Assembly (NCBI RefSeq): GCF_000312545.1
Contig: NZ_HE997540.1
Span: 70,128-127,445 of the forward strand
Reading direction: 5' to 3'
DNA length: 57,318 nt
DNA from: Bartonella senegalensis OS02
GTDB taxonomy: Bacteria; Pseudomonadota; Alphaproteobacteria; Rhizobiales; Rhizobiaceae
The notes under the pieces were generated by a model. The model saw nothing but the letters and a program-made list of their open reading frames with translations, ran no database searches and was not told the DNA's origin. This document shows positions 9,585 through 20,630 of the stretch, in pieces. The translations under genes were made by a program, and so were the position numbers. Numbering within the stretch: the stretch's first letter is position 1; the number at the start of each line of letters is the position of its first letter.

Positions 9585-9814
9585 GGAATATTTCCTTTCC
9601 CTATATTACCAAATAACACAACTTAGCCGTGTCATTGGTTAGTTTATTGAAAACTATAGCAAACAGAAGCCTTATTTTTATTCAAAACATTGTTTTTTTA
9701 GCAATAATCACAGTTATTCACGGAATTTTTTACTTTTTTTTCAAAATAAACAGAAAAATAACCATGAAAATGCCTTCTGCTGCTTTTAAAATGCAGTAAA
9801 AAATGGAAAGTGAA

Positions 9815-12238
9815 TCAGTGTGCAATCTGTATTCCCTCATTCTCATTTTCTGTCCTGATAGGCACAGACACCGCAGAAGGTTCTGTCCACCCAATAGGAT
9901 CAGGGAAACGAACCAGAGCATGTCTAAGAACTTCACTGACATGACTGACTGGAATGATTTCCATATTATTTTTGACATCATCGGGAATATCAATCAAATC
10001 TTTTGCATTTTCTTCAGGAATAAGTACTTTCTTTATACCTCCTCGAAGAGCTGCAAGAAGCTTTTCTTTCAACCCACCAATCGGTAAAACACGCCCACGT
10101 AAAGTAATTTCACCAGTCATCGCAATATCCTTATGAACAGCGATCCCTGTAAGTATCGAAACAATTGCCGTCACCATTGCAATTCCAGCTGATGGTCCAT
10201 CTTTTGGTGTAGCACCTTCTGGAACATGAACATGGATATCACGCTTATCAAAAAGTGGAGGTTCAATACCAAAATCAACAGCACGAAAACGCACATAAGA
10301 TGCTGCTGCTGAAATTGACTCTTTCATGATATCACGCAAATTTCCAGTTACAGTCATTTTGCCTTTACCAGACATCATAACACCCTCAATGGTCAAGAGT
10401 TCTCCCCCAACCTCTGTCCAAGCAAGTCCGGTCACAACACCAATTTGATTTTCACCTTCAATCTGGTTATAGCGATAACGTTTCACACCCAAGAAATCAT
10501 TAATATTATTTTCTGTAACTTTTACAGATTTTTGCTGTGTCTTAAGAATCTTGGTTACTGACTTACGTGCTACCTTCATTAATTCACGCTCAAGGTTGCG
10601 AACACCCGCTTCACGTGTATAAAATTGAATCATCGATCTTATAGCACCATCAGAAACACTGAACTCTTTTTTAGTTAAACAATGATCTTTCAATGCTTTG
10701 GGTAAAAGATGTTGTTTAACAATCTCCATTTTTTCACATTCAGTATAACCAGCGATACGAATAATTTCCATCCGATCCATTAACGGTCCTGGAATATTCA
10801 GGGTATTGGCAGTTGTAATAAACATGACATCGGAAAGATCATATTCGACTTCTAAATAATGATCAATAAAAGTACCATTTTGTTCAGGATCAAGCACTTC
10901 CAATAAAGCGGATGAAGGATCACCACGAAAATCTTGTCCCATTTTATCAATTTCATCAAGCAAGAAAAGCGGATTAGACTTTTTCGCTTTTTTCATAGAC
11001 TGGATAATTTTTCCAGGCATAGAGCCAATATATGTCCGACGATGTCCACGAATTTCTGCTTCATCCCGCACACCTCCCAAGGAGATACGAACATACTCAC
11101 GCCCTGTTGCCTTTGCAATAGAACGGGCAAGTGACGTTTTCCCTACACCAGGAGGACCCAACAAACAAATAATCGGACCTTTTATTTTTGATGCACGACT
11201 TTGTACTGCTAAATATTCGATAATTCGCTCCTTGACTTTTTCAAGACCAAAATGCTCATTATTCATGACTTTTTCAGCAAAGTCTAAATTGTTTTTAATC
11301 TTCGACTTTTTGCCCCAAGGCATTGCTAATAACCAATCAAGATAATTACGCACAACTGTTGCCTCTGCAGACATAGGAGACATATTGCGTAATTTTCTCA
11401 GTTCTGCTCCAGCCTTTTCGCACGCTTCCTTCGAAAGTTTTGTCTTCGTAATGCGTTCTTCTAGCTCAGAGAGCTCATCTCGGCTATCATCCCCTGCTCC
11501 CAACTCCTTCTGAATAGCCTTCATCTGCTCATTGAGATAATATTCCCGCTGGTTTTTTTCCATTTGCCGTTTAACATGTGAACGAATACGCTTCTCAACC
11601 TGCAAAACAGAAATCTCTCCTTCCATGAAAGAAAGTACACGTTCAAGACGATCACGTACAGGTAATAGCGCTAATATTTCTTGCTTTTCTGAAAGCTTAA
11701 TCATCAAATGCGAGGCAATAGTATCAGCAAGCTTAGAAGGATTATCGATCTGACCAATTGCATTAACAACTTCAGGCGAAATCTTTTTATTAAGTTTTAC
11801 ATAATTTTCAAAATAAGCAATCACTGACCTTGAAAGAGCTTCAATCTCAACATCATTTTCTCTAGGCTCCTCCGTAAAAGTTGCAATAGCCTGATGATAA
11901 TTTTCATTCGTAGTAAATTGGCTAATTCTTGCACGCGCTGTCCCCTCAACCAAAACCTTTACAGTTCCATCAGGCAACTTTAAAAGTTGAAGAATATTAG
12001 CAAAGGTACCAATATCGTAAATATCTTCTGATTTTGGATCATCATCAGAAGCATTTTTTTGCGTGACCAATAAGATCTGTTTATCAACCGCCATCGCCTC
12101 TTCAAGAGCTCGAATTGATTTTTCTCGACCTACAAAAAGTGGAACAATCATATGTGGGAAGACAACAATATCACGAAGAGGTAAAACAGCGTAAACTGCT
12201 CCTGTTACCCCATCTGCCTTTTCATCAAAATATTGCAT
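9815..12238 (-). CDS. lon: ATP-dependent protease La (Lon)
   Basis: Cytoplasmic AAA+ protease that degrades misfolded and regulatory proteins. The 807 residues contain the N-terminal substrate domain ([21 protein letters not shown]), a coiled-coil region, the AAA+ module with Walker [12 protein letters not shown] and Walker [12 protein letters not shown], and the C-terminal protease domain with the catalytic serine in [11 protein letters not shown] (about residue 680) and the lysine in [14 protein letters not shown]. The first methionine (MQYFDEK) fits the family. The order with clpX and hupB is the conserved stress-protease block. Confidence 0.97.
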   Translation of the reverse strand: MQYFDEKADGVTGAVYAVLPLRDIVVFPHMIVPLFVGREKSIRALEEAMAVDKQILLVTQKNASDDDPKSEDIYDIGTFANILQLLKLPDGTVKVLVEGTARARISQFTTNENYHQAIATFTEEPRENDVEIEALSRSVIAYFENYVKLNKKISPEVVNAIGQIDNPSKLADTIASHLMIKLSEKQEILALLPVRDRLERVLSFMEGEISVLQVEKRIRSHVKRQMEKNQREYYLNEQMKAIQKELGAGDDSRDELSELEERITKTKLSKEACEKAGAELRKLRNMSPMSAEATVVRNYLDWLLAMPWGKKSKIKNNLDFAEKVMNNEHFGLEKVKERIIEYLAVQSRASKIKGPIICLLGPPGVGKTSLARSIAKATGREYVRISLGGVRDEAEIRGHRRTYIGSMPGKIIQSMKKAKKSNPLFLLDEIDKMGQDFRGDPSSALLEVLDPEQNGTFIDHYLEVEYDLSDVMFITTANTLNIPGPLMDRMEIIRIAGYTECEKMEIVKQHLLPKALKDHCLTKKEFSVSDGAIRSMIQFYTREAGVRNLERELMKVARKSVTKILKTQQKSVKVTENNINDFLGVKRYRYNQIEGENQIGVVTGLAWTEVGGELLTIEGVMMSGKGKMTVTGNLRDIMKESISAAASYVRFRAVDFGIEPPLFDKRDIHVHVPEGATPKDGPSAGIAMVTAIVSILTGIAVHKDIAMTGEITLRGRVLPIGGLKEKLLAALRGGIKKVLIPEENAKDLIDIPDDVKNNMEIIPVSHVSEVLRHALVRFPDPIGWTEPSAVSVPIRTENENEGIQIAH

Positions 12239-12421
12239 AATTCTCCTTTCTGGAGCCTATGATCCATCCGCTACACAAGCCCACCCTTTAGAAAATCCTC
12301 CAGTTCTCCATAATACATGAAGTGGGAACTGGGAACATATAAATCAAGCACTATGACTATAATATCCAGAAACATCCATCCTTAAATGATGTTTATTCTT
12401 ACTTTTCATATTGCACAATAT

Positions 12422-13693
12422 TTATGCCGATACATTTTCTTTATCTTCACGTTCTGAATAAATGTAAAGAGGACGTGCTTTCCCATCAACTACGTCACTC
12501 GAAATAACTACTTTTTGAACACCTTCAAGAGCCGGAAGTTCAAACATAGTTTCAAGAAGTATCTTCTCCATAATAGAGCGTAAACCACGCGCACCAGTTT
12601 TACGCTCTATCGCCTTCTTCGCAATAACCCGCAACGCATCTTCATGAAAGGCTAATTCGACATTTTCCATCTCAAAAAGACGCTGATATTGCTTCACCAA
12701 CGCATTTTTGGGTTGTGACAAAATTTGAACAAGCGCATTAACATCCAAATCCTCTAACGTCGCTACAATGGGAAGACGACCAATAAATTCCGGTATCAAA
12801 CCGAACTTTATAAGATCTTCAGGCTCTAAATCACGAAAAATCTCACCAACACAACGCTCATCAGGCGCCTTAACGGTAGCAGAAAAACCGATGGAAGTTT
12901 TTTCGCCACGTCCTGAAATGATCCGCTCCAAGCCAGCAAAAGCTCCTCCACAAATAAATAAAATATTTGTTGTATCGACCTGGAGAAATTCTTGCTGTGG
13001 ATGCTTACGCCCACCCTGAGGAGGAACAGAAGCTATTGTTCCTTCCATAATTTTTAACAACGCTTGCTGAACACCTTCCCCCGAAACATCTCTTGTAATA
13101 GAAGGATTATCAGCCTTACGAGAAATCTTATCAACCTCATCGATATATACAATGCCACGTTGTGCACGTTCAACATTATAGTCAGCAGCTTGAAGAAGCT
13201 TTAAAATAATATTTTCAACATCTTCACCCACATAGCCTGCTTCCGTTAAGGTGGTTGCATCGGCCATCGTAAAAGGAACATCAATAATACGCGCTAATGT
13301 TTGTGCTAAATATGTTTTACCACACCCCGTTGGACCAACAAGAAGGATGTTTGATTTCGCCAACTCAATATCATTGCTTTTAGACTGATGTGCCAACCGT
13401 TTATAATGATTATGGACAGCAACAGAAAGAACACGCTTTGCATGCTGTTGACCAATAACGTAATCATCGAGAACTGTTATAATTTCCTGTGGAGTAGGCA
13501 CACCATCACGTGCTTTAATCCCAGAAGATTTATTTTCTTCACGAATAATATCCATGCAAAGCTCTATACATTCATCACAGATGAATACAGTAGGTCCCGC
13601 GATGAGCTTACGCACTTCATGCTGACTTTTGCCGCAGAACGAGCAATAGAGAGTATTTTTTGATTCGTTCCCGCTATTGCCAAGTTTGCTCAT
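12422..13693 (-). CDS. clpX: ATP-dependent Clp protease ATP-binding subunit ClpX
   Basis: Hexameric unfoldase that feeds substrates to ClpP. The 423 residues begin with a C4 zinc-binding domain ([11 protein letters not shown] then CDECIEL), followed by the AAA+ domain: Walker A GPTGCGKT, Walker [11 protein letters not shown], the pore loop GYVGEDVE, and [12 protein letters not shown] in the small domain. The IGF loop region that docks ClpP reads as IGF in SIGFSA. It is downstream of clpP (184-bp gap) and upstream of lon on the same strand. Confidence 0.97.
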   Translation of the reverse strand: MSKLGNSGNESKNTLYCSFCGKSQHEVRKLIAGPTVFICDECIELCMDIIREENKSSGIKARDGVPTPQEIITVLDDYVIGQQHAKRVLSVAVHNHYKRLAHQSKSNDIELAKSNILLVGPTGCGKTYLAQTLARIIDVPFTMADATTLTEAGYVGEDVENIILKLLQAADYNVERAQRGIVYIDEVDKISRKADNPSITRDVSGEGVQQALLKIMEGTIASVPPQGGRKHPQQEFLQVDTTNILFICGGAFAGLERIISGRGEKTSIGFSATVKAPDERCVGEIFRDLEPEDLIKFGLIPEFIGRLPIVATLEDLDVNALVQILSQPKNALVKQYQRLFEMENVELAFHEDALRVIAKKAIERKTGARGLRSIMEKILLETMFELPALEGVQKVVISSDVVDGKARPLYIYSEREDKENVSA

Positions 13694-13877
13694 TTCTCTT
13701 TCCTTTCACCACGATATATGAATACTTCGCCTTTTCAAAGGAAGTTTTTCATAATGAAAAATAAAAGACATATAAAAAACCATGCATGTCTCAATATCTT
13801 TAGATGTTTTTCTCTTATTGTCGCGATATTTTTTACAAAAATCTTTCTTAAATTAGCGGCTTTTTCTATAAAAAATC

Positions 13878-14510
13878 TTAATCTTTTTCTTCTTTTTCAG
13901 TTTCCGCACGATATTGTATAACGTCATCAACCAAACCAAATTGTTTAGCTTCTTCCGCTGTCATAAAATGATCACGATCGAGCGTTCTTTCAATAACCTC
14001 ATAATCCTGACCTGTATGTTGAACATAAATCTCATTTAAACGCCGTTTCATCTTTATAATATCTTGCGCATGCCGCTCAATATCTGAAGCCTGACCTTGA
14101 AAACCACCAGATGGCTGATGCACCATAATACGTGCATTAGGCAAAGTAAAACGATGCCCCTTCGCTCCAGCCGTTAAAAGAAGTGACCCCATAGATGCCG
14201 CCTGCCCCATGCAAAGTGTAGAAACAGGAGGGCGAATAAACTGCATAGTATCATAAATTGCCATACCAGATGTTACGACACCACCTGGAGAGTTTATATA
14301 AAGGCTAATTTCTTTCTTAGGATTTTCCGCTTCTAAGAAGAGCAATTGTGCACAAACAAGCATCGCCATCCCGTCTTCAACAGGACCATTAATAAAAATA
14401 ATCCGCTCTTTTAAAAGACGAGAAAAAATATCATAGGCCCGTTCACCACGATTAGTTTGTTCAATAACCATAGGCACAAGGCTCAATGCTGTTTTTATTG
14501 GATCACTCAT
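13878..14510 (-). CDS. clpP: ATP-dependent Clp protease proteolytic subunit
   Basis: Serine peptidase forming the double-heptamer chamber used by ClpX (and ClpA). The catalytic triad is visible: serine in [11 protein letters not shown], histidine in [11 protein letters not shown], and aspartate in the [11 protein letters not shown] segment. ATG 14525 begins five codons upstream, but the second ATG at 14510 (MSDPIKTAL) has a GGAAAG ribosome site at 7-nt spacing and gives 210 aa, the usual length. It heads the clpP-clpX-lon-hup block. Confidence 0.96.
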   Translation of the reverse strand: MSDPIKTALSLVPMVIEQTNRGERAYDIFSRLLKERIIFINGPVEDGMAMLVCAQLLFLEAENPKKEISLYINSPGGVVTSGMAIYDTMQFIRPPVSTLCMGQAASMGSLLLTAGAKGHRFTLPNARIMVHQPSGGFQGQASDIERHAQDIIKMKRRLNEIYVQHTGQDYEVIERTLDRDHFMTAEEAKQFGLVDDVIQYRAETEKEEKD

Positions 14511-14655
14511 ATTTTTACTTTCCATTCATATAATAATCACTCTTCACACATTTAACGCTTTATCCATAGGCTAACACTAGTCTCTTACGCAAGCCACAAT
14601 CAACAGTCCCTCAGGCAAAATTAAAATCCCAATGGTTAAAATAGCAATAACAATT

Positions 14656-15462
14656 CTAACTGAACAAATCATGAGCACCAAGAATACGAGACACTGCCCA
14701 ATGGTAAAAGCTTCCTTCTTGAGGTTTTTGAGTGGTCTTTGCCTTTCTGTGGATATGAAATCCTATAAAATAGGGATCGGTGAGTGGTTCAACACCAAAA
14801 GCTGGATCAAAAATATGTTCACTTTTTCGCCCCGTCCAATAATAAAAAGTTTCCTTTTTCTTTGCTTCATGAAAAAAACCATACCGTTTAGCCAATCGTG
14901 AAATACCATCATTGCCAAAGATCGTAACTCCAAGATTTGCAGGTAAAATAGGCATTTTTTTCCTCTTTAACCAAAATGGCTTCCAAACACGACGTTTAAA
15001 CCCAAGCCACTCAGGTATCATTTCTGTGCCTGCCAAATAATCTTCAAACACCTTTATAATAGGGTTATCGGGTGGAAAATAAAGTGCAGACACACCAACC
15101 CTTAAAGCATTTTCTCTTGCAAACCAAATTTTATTCACATCTGGATGAAATTGTTTAACCAGATAAACATCTGTATCCAACCAAACACCCTGTTGATATT
15201 TCATCAACATAACACGAAAAAAATCCGAAAACTGAACAATTGTACACCCTGGTTTACTCTCAGAAAAATTGGGGTCAAGGCGGTAAATTGCCGAACGTGG
15301 TAAAATTGATTCGGCTTCATGCAATTCAACACCGGCAGGTAAATTTTCTACTTTATCATAGCTAAAGAGCTTAACACGCTGCCCAGTTTTTACCATTGAA
15401 GACAAACAAAGTCTGTCAACTAGTCTCAATTTTCCACCGTACCAAAAAGTGCAAATATCCAT
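14656..15462 (-). CDS. DXD-type glycosyltransferase (GT32-like / capsular polysaccharide synthesis family)
   Basis: A 268-aa protein with a sugar-nucleotide-binding DXD motif in QQGVWLDTDVYLVKQF, preceded by SDFFRVMLMKY, typical of the Gb3-synthase / GT32 glycosyltransferase family. No signal peptide or membrane helix is evident, so it probably acts on the cytoplasmic face of the inner membrane. The donor and acceptor cannot be told from sequence. It starts 11 bp after trkA and is probably co-transcribed with ntrY-ntrX-trkA. ATG 15462 is preferred over an upstream TTG. In related bacteria hfq usually sits at this place. A role in lipopolysaccharide or another surface glycan is an inference. 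Confidence 0.7.
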   Translation of the reverse strand: MDICTFWYGGKLRLVDRLCLSSMVKTGQRVKLFSYDKVENLPAGVELHEAESILPRSAIYRLDPNFSESKPGCTIVQFSDFFRVMLMKYQQGVWLDTDVYLVKQFHPDVNKIWFARENALRVGVSALYFPPDNPIIKVFEDYLAGTEMIPEWLGFKRRVWKPFWLKRKKMPILPANLGVTIFGNDGISRLAKRYGFFHEAKKKETFYYWTGRKSEHIFDPAFGVEPLTDPYFIGFHIHRKAKTTQKPQEGSFYHWAVSRILGAHDLFS

Positions 15463-15472
15463 AAGCAATATA

Positions 15473-16849
15473 TTAAAAATATTCCAAACTTACACGAAAA
15501 AGTTGTTCAACATCACGAACACATTCAGCCAGAGCAAAAATCACGATCCGATCGCCAGGCAAAATACGCGTATCTGCTGAAAGCTGTATGATTGTTTTAT
15601 TACGATAAATCGCACCAATCCTTAAACCTTCTGATAAACCAAGCTCTGACAATGACTTACCAACCAATGAAGAGGTTTGCATCACTTCAGCTTCAATAAT
15701 TTCTGCTTGACCATTAAAAACCGAATGAACAGCACGAATACGCCCACGACGCATTTGTTGCAAAATTCTCGATATTGTCACACTATGTGGATTAAGATAG
15801 GCATCTACACCAACTGTGCGGCTAAATTCCTGATAAGCAACATTATTGATCAACACCATATTGGCTTTGCATCCCAGTCTTTTAGCAATAATAGCACTCA
15901 AAAGATTGACCTGATCTTGATTAGTCAATGTAATCATTAAATCGGCCTGCTCAATTCCAGCATCCTGAAGAATCACTGTATCTAATACATTGCCATATAA
16001 AACAGTGGTTTTTTCCAGTTGATCAGCAATTGTGAGCGCTCTCTCTCTTTGCGATTCTATAATTTTTAACCTTAATTTATGGAGGCGCTTTTCAATAGCT
16101 TGAGCAACATAAAGACCTATGTGACCACCCCCTGCAATAATCATGCGATGGGCATCTTGTTCTTTATGACCAAAAAGCCCAACTGCACGGCGCACCTGAT
16201 CACGAGCAGCAACAAGATAAGTGATATCGCCAACCTGTAATTGTGTCTCTGAATGCGCTACTAATAATTCTGAGCCGCGTTTAATAGCAGTAACCGTCGT
16301 GCTAAGATCTGGAAAAAGCTCCGTTAACTGACGCAAAGGTGTATTAATAACTGGACAATCTTCCATACATTCCAAGGCTAACGCAACAATATCATCGTTA
16401 CAAAAATAAAGAACATCTATTGCACCGGGCAGTGCAATACGACGCAGAACCATCTCCCCAACTTCAATTTCTGGCGAAATAACTACATCAATGGGGATAT
16501 TTTCTCGCGCAAAAAGCATCTTATAGCGTGGCTCTAAATAGGATTGCGAGCGAATACGTGCAATTTTTGTTGGAACATTGAACAATGAATGCGCCACCTG
16601 ACAAGCCACCATATTGACTTCATCAAATAAAGTTACTGCAATCAACATATCAGCTTTGTCTGCATCAGCAGCTAAAAGTACCTCAGGACGAGAACCATAT
16701 CCAACAAAACCTCTCACATCTAATGTATCGCGAATTTTTTCAATTAATCTCTCTTCAATATCGATAACAGTGACATCGTGATTTTCAGCAGCAAGACGCT
16801 CTGCTATCCCATAACCAACCTGTCCCGCCCCGCAAATAATAACGCGCAT
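15473..16849 (-). CDS. trkA: Trk potassium uptake system NAD-binding protein TrkA
   Basis: Cytoplasmic regulatory subunit of Trk K+ uptake. It is a tandem duplication: two Rossmann RCK-N domains (MRVIICGAGQVGYGIAERLA at 1-20 and HRMIIAGGGHIGLYVAQAIE in the second half), each followed by a TrkA-C domain (GEMVLRRIALPGAIDV; IIEAEVMQTSSLVGKSLSEL). Length 458 aa is normal. It is 3 bp downstream of ntrX, so it belongs to the ntrY-ntrX-trkA operon of Rhizobiales. The membrane partner TrkH is not in the window. Confidence 0.94.
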   Translation of the reverse strand: MRVIICGAGQVGYGIAERLAAENHDVTVIDIEERLIEKIRDTLDVRGFVGYGSRPEVLLAADADKADMLIAVTLFDEVNMVACQVAHSLFNVPTKIARIRSQSYLEPRYKMLFARENIPIDVVISPEIEVGEMVLRRIALPGAIDVLYFCNDDIVALALECMEDCPVINTPLRQLTELFPDLSTTVTAIKRGSELLVAHSETQLQVGDITYLVAARDQVRRAVGLFGHKEQDAHRMIIAGGGHIGLYVAQAIEKRLHKLRLKIIESQRERALTIADQLEKTTVLYGNVLDTVILQDAGIEQADLMITLTNQDQVNLLSAIIAKRLGCKANMVLINNVAYQEFSRTVGVDAYLNPHSVTISRILQQMRRGRIRAVHSVFNGQAEIIEAEVMQTSSLVGKSLSELGLSEGLRIGAIYRNKTIIQLSADTRILPGDRIVIFALAECVRDVEQLFRVSLEYF

Positions 16850-16852
16850 AAT

Positions 16853-18211
16853 CTATGAAACTCCAAGTGCCTTAAGCTTACGGTGCAAAGCTGAACGTTC
16901 CATACCTATAAATTCAGCTGTACGCGATATATTCCCCCCCAAACGCCCAATCTGCGCCTCTAAATACTTCTTTTCAAACAATTCTCGTGCTTCACGCAAC
17001 GGTAAATCCATTATACTCTCATCTGTATCCATTTGAAGGCGCGGCAAAGAATCACTTACTTCACTAGGAAGAAATTCTGCTGTTATTGGGTCATCACCAT
17101 CACGTACAAGAATCAGAAGACGCTCAATATTGTTGCGCAATTGCCGCACATTACCTGGCCAAGCATGTGCTTGCAAAATAGCCATGACATCATCACTAAT
17201 TTCACGTGGTTTAATACCAACCTGCTGCGATATCTTTTTAACAAAATGGTGGACAAGTTCTGGAATGTCTTCACGACGTGCTGAAAGTGGTGGAACAGAA
17301 ATAGGAACAACCGAAAGACGGTGAAAAAGATCTTCCCTAAAACGCCCATCAGAAATGAGATTTTCAAGATTCTGGGCTGTTGAAGAAATAATGCGAACAT
17401 CTACCTTGACACGCTTTGTCCCACCAACCCTTTCAAATGTCTGCCCTGTCAATACTCGAAGAATCTTACCTTGTGTCTCACGTGGCATATCGGCAATTTC
17501 ATCAAGATATAATATTCCACCATGAGCTTCTTCTAATGCACCAATCTTACGCTCTCCTCCCTCCGTTTCGCTGCCAAATAATTCTATTTCCATTCTTTCA
17601 GGAGTAATCGTTGCAGCATTTATTGTGACAAATGGCCCATTTGAACGGGTTGAAAGCGCATGAATAGCACGTGCCACCATCTCTTTTCCTGCACCTGAAG
17701 GACCTGTAATCATGATGCGACTATTGGTGGGTGCTACTTTTTCTATGATTTGGCGTAAATGTTTTATAGCAGTCGATGTTCCAAGCAGTTCCAATGTCTC
17801 ATTCGAGCGCTTTCGTAATTCTAAAAGCTCACGTTTTAAATTTGAGTTCTCAAGAGTTCGTTCTGCAACCAAGATAAGACGATCAGCTTTAAAAGGTTTT
17901 TCAATAAAATCATATGCTCCTCGTTTTATTGCAGAAACAGCTGTTTCAATAGTACCATGACCAGAGATCATAACCACTGGAAGAGCAGGATATCGCGTTT
18001 TAATTTCATCAAGCAGCGCTAATCCATCGAGACGACTTCCTTGCAACCAAATATCCAAAAAAATCAGCTTTGGAAGACGCGCACTAATTTGTGATAAGGC
18101 TTCATCAGAATTACATGCAACACGTGTTTCATAGCCCTCATCATCTAAAATGCCAGCAATAAGCTCACGAATATCCGCTTCATCATCGACAATTAAAATA
18201 TCTGATACCAT
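16853..18211 (-). CDS. ntrX: Nitrogen/redox response regulator NtrX (NtrC family)
   Basis: Response regulator partner of NtrY. The receiver domain has the phospho-acceptor aspartate in KLIFLDIWLQG (about residue 53) and the switch lysine in FIEKPFKADR. The AAA+ domain has Walker A GPSGAGKE and Walker B GGILYLDEIAD, and the C-terminal Fis-type HTH reads ISRTAEFIGMERSALHRKLKALG. The sigma-54-contacting GAFTGA loop is absent: after ELFGSE the sequence reads TEGGERKIGALEEA. This suggests a repressor or sigma-70-type regulator rather than a sigma-54 activator. One base separates it from ntrY. Confidence 0.94.
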   Translation of the reverse strand: MVSDILIVDDEADIRELIAGILDDEGYETRVACNSDEALSQISARLPKLIFLDIWLQGSRLDGLALLDEIKTRYPALPVVMISGHGTIETAVSAIKRGAYDFIEKPFKADRLILVAERTLENSNLKRELLELRKRSNETLELLGTSTAIKHLRQIIEKVAPTNSRIMITGPSGAGKEMVARAIHALSTRSNGPFVTINAATITPERMEIELFGSETEGGERKIGALEEAHGGILYLDEIADMPRETQGKILRVLTGQTFERVGGTKRVKVDVRIISSTAQNLENLISDGRFREDLFHRLSVVPISVPPLSARREDIPELVHHFVKKISQQVGIKPREISDDVMAILQAHAWPGNVRQLRNNIERLLILVRDGDDPITAEFLPSEVSDSLPRLQMDTDESIMDLPLREARELFEKKYLEAQIGRLGGNISRTAEFIGMERSALHRKLKALGVS

Positions 18212-18212
18212 T

Positions 18213-20471
18213 TTATTCCCCTATCTTATGATTTATGGCTTGTATCACATTACTCTGCTTAGCCCCATCAGCTGGAAATATTAAACGGATCATCGCTCCA
18301 CGACCTTCATAAAAGTTTTTTGGTGCGTCATGCAATTCCATGTAACCACCATGATCTTCAATAACTTTGCGCACAATAGCCAATCCAAGCCCTGTGCCTT
18401 TTTCCCGCGTTGTGATATAAGGTTCTAATAATTTTTGCCTTTGCTCTTTAGGAAGTCCTTTACCATTATCAATCACATCCACAACTATAGACCCTTCTTC
18501 ATGATAAGAACGTACAAAAATGTGACCATGAATGCTCTCTTCTCGCGTGACTGAGTCTATAGATTCGCTTGCGTTTTTGATAACATTACAAAAAGCTTGC
18601 ACAATGAGACGGTTGTCAAATGCGCCCATAAGCGGTGCACTTCCTAAGTCCTGTTCAAAATGAATATCATGTCGCGTAACTTCTATCAAGAAACATGCTT
18701 CACGCAGTAATCCACGTATATCTAAAATATTCATTTGAGGTTTGGGCATACGTGCAAAAGAAGAGAACTCATCAACCATACGCCCAATATCTCCAACTTG
18801 GCGAATAATCGTATCAATACACCGGTCAAAAACTTCTCGATCTTGTGTAATAACTTTATTATAACGTTTACGAATACGTTCAGCTGATAATTGAATAGGA
18901 GTCAGTGGATTTTTAATTTCGTGTGCAATACGGCGTGCAATATCTGCCCAAGCCGATGAACGCTGTGCTTCAACAAGGTCGGTGATATCGTCAATCGTTA
19001 GAACCCAAGATTGCCCTTGTCCATCATTCTCTTCCATTGTAATTTGCACATTACAAAAGCGTTCTTGTCCCGCAACACTTAAAGTAACCTGCTCACGATG
19101 ATTTTTTCGAGCTAATGAACGTGCAAACTGAAAAACCTGATCAATTTCAGCACTTAACGATAAAAGACTATGTCTAATAACTTGTTCAGAGCGAATATCA
19201 AACATCGTTTCCATAGACCGATTAATAATTGTAATATCCCCATTATCATCAATTCCAGCCACCCCTGCTGTTACACCAGACAAAACAGCTTCAGAAAAAC
19301 GTCGCCTCTCATCAATTTGATCACGAACTGCAATCAACTCATTGCGTCGACTTTTCAGTTCACTGACCATGTAATTAAAAGTTTTTGATAACTGCCCAAT
19401 ATCTCCATCCCTGGCACGGACTGGCACAAAAACTTCCATATTTCCAGACGCTACATCATCAGCAGCACTAATAAGAAGGCGAATAGGACGTACCAAACGA
19501 TCAGCAACAGCAATACCCGCCCAAATAGCAGACAAGAATAAACTAAAAAAAAGACACAGATAAAGCATACCAAATGCGATTTGCGTCAGCAGACGGTTTT
19601 CATTTAAATCACGATAACGATCTGTATTAACTTCCGTCAAACGCAAAGCAGATAAAACGTCTTTATCAACATCACGCACCAGATATAAAAATGTGTTTGG
19701 AATATTGGTAAATTTTAAAATAATGCCAAAATAATCATGAACACCCGGTTGAAAAGAAAAAGGTCTTGCACTCGTTGCACGCTCAATAAGATGGGAAGGG
19801 GGTATAGGGAGTTTATCCTCATCACCAAGATCACTTGATATAAAAACAGTTCCACTAGAACTTAACAAAAACGCCCCACGCAGATTGCGCCCTATAGCAT
19901 GACGCGTCAACTGCATCCGATATTCGGCTGGATTATGCTCTAAAAGCTTTTTGTTATCAAGTGCGAATGCCATAGCGTAGGATAAATTCTTCAAATTTTG
20001 CAACATTTCATCTGCATAAGCATTGGCTAAATCAATAGAAGAACCTACAATTTGCCGTGTCGTTGTATCAAACCATCGATCAAGACCTAAATTGAGAGCA
20101 GGTCCCGATACAAGAGCCACTGCAACGGCTGGCATCGTTGCAACAAGCGCAAATAATGAAATAAGGCGCACGTGAAGACGCGAGCCCGCACGTCTTGAAC
20201 GCCACGCACGAATGATGGGAGTCATCTCGTAAAAAACAATGATCACAAGCCCTAAAACCCAAACACTATTAATCCCTATAAGAATGAGGGTTACAGCTCT
20301 GCTGGGAACAACAGGGGTTAATCCAATAAGAATAATAAATGAAACAGATGCTGTTAATAAAGCCAACACAATAATTGTGATACCTAAAAAGATATACACC
20401 TTACTTAAGCGATACAATTCATCGTTATGAGTATTTTGTTCTCTATCATTCGTCACAGATGTTGTATTCAT
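18213..20471 (-). CDS. ntrY: Membrane sensor histidine kinase NtrY
   Basis: Inner-membrane sensor kinase that phosphorylates NtrX. The 752 residues contain several N-terminal hydrophobic segments (IFLGITIIVLALLTASVSFI and others), a large extracytoplasmic or linker region, a further TM at about 300 (LLTQIAFGMLYLCLFFSLFL), a HAMP domain (RLVRPIRLLISAADDVASG), a PAS domain (VTAGVAGIDDNGDITIINRS), the phospho-acceptor histidine in ARRIAHEIKNPLTPIQLSAERI, and the HATPase boxes NVIKNASESID, VIDNGKGLP and KGTGLGLAIVRKV. It heads the ntrY-ntrX-trkA operon. The ntrB/ntrC pair often found upstream is replaced here by the divergent rirA. Confidence 0.94.
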   Translation of the reverse strand: MNTTSVTNDREQNTHNDELYRLSKVYIFLGITIIVLALLTASVSFIILIGLTPVVPSRAVTLILIGINSVWVLGLVIIVFYEMTPIIRAWRSRRAGSRLHVRLISLFALVATMPAVAVALVSGPALNLGLDRWFDTTTRQIVGSSIDLANAYADEMLQNLKNLSYAMAFALDNKKLLEHNPAEYRMQLTRHAIGRNLRGAFLLSSSGTVFISSDLGDEDKLPIPPSHLIERATSARPFSFQPGVHDYFGIILKFTNIPNTFLYLVRDVDKDVLSALRLTEVNTDRYRDLNENRLLTQIAFGMLYLCLFFSLFLSAIWAGIAVADRLVRPIRLLISAADDVASGNMEVFVPVRARDGDIGQLSKTFNYMVSELKSRRNELIAVRDQIDERRRFSEAVLSGVTAGVAGIDDNGDITIINRSMETMFDIRSEQVIRHSLLSLSAEIDQVFQFARSLARKNHREQVTLSVAGQERFCNVQITMEENDGQGQSWVLTIDDITDLVEAQRSSAWADIARRIAHEIKNPLTPIQLSAERIRKRYNKVITQDREVFDRCIDTIIRQVGDIGRMVDEFSSFARMPKPQMNILDIRGLLREACFLIEVTRHDIHFEQDLGSAPLMGAFDNRLIVQAFCNVIKNASESIDSVTREESIHGHIFVRSYHEEGSIVVDVIDNGKGLPKEQRQKLLEPYITTREKGTGLGLAIVRKVIEDHGGYMELHDAPKNFYEGRGAMIRLIFPADGAKQSNVIQAINHKIGE

Positions 20472-20630
20472 AATTCGCTTATACTACCTTATCCCATTGT
20501 CTCCATATAACCTTTTGTGACAAAAATTGACAAGACCACATTTAAAATATAGCCAATAAAGAGACTTCTACATTTTCCGAAATTTCTTTAACATAAAGCG
20601 CATTCGGTAATATTTTACAGAGGAGATGAG

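Noticed and set aside
12372-12395. Hairpin AAACATC / GATGTTT between clpX and lon as a terminator
   Set aside because: The loop is long (11 nt) and no T run follows on the minus strand.
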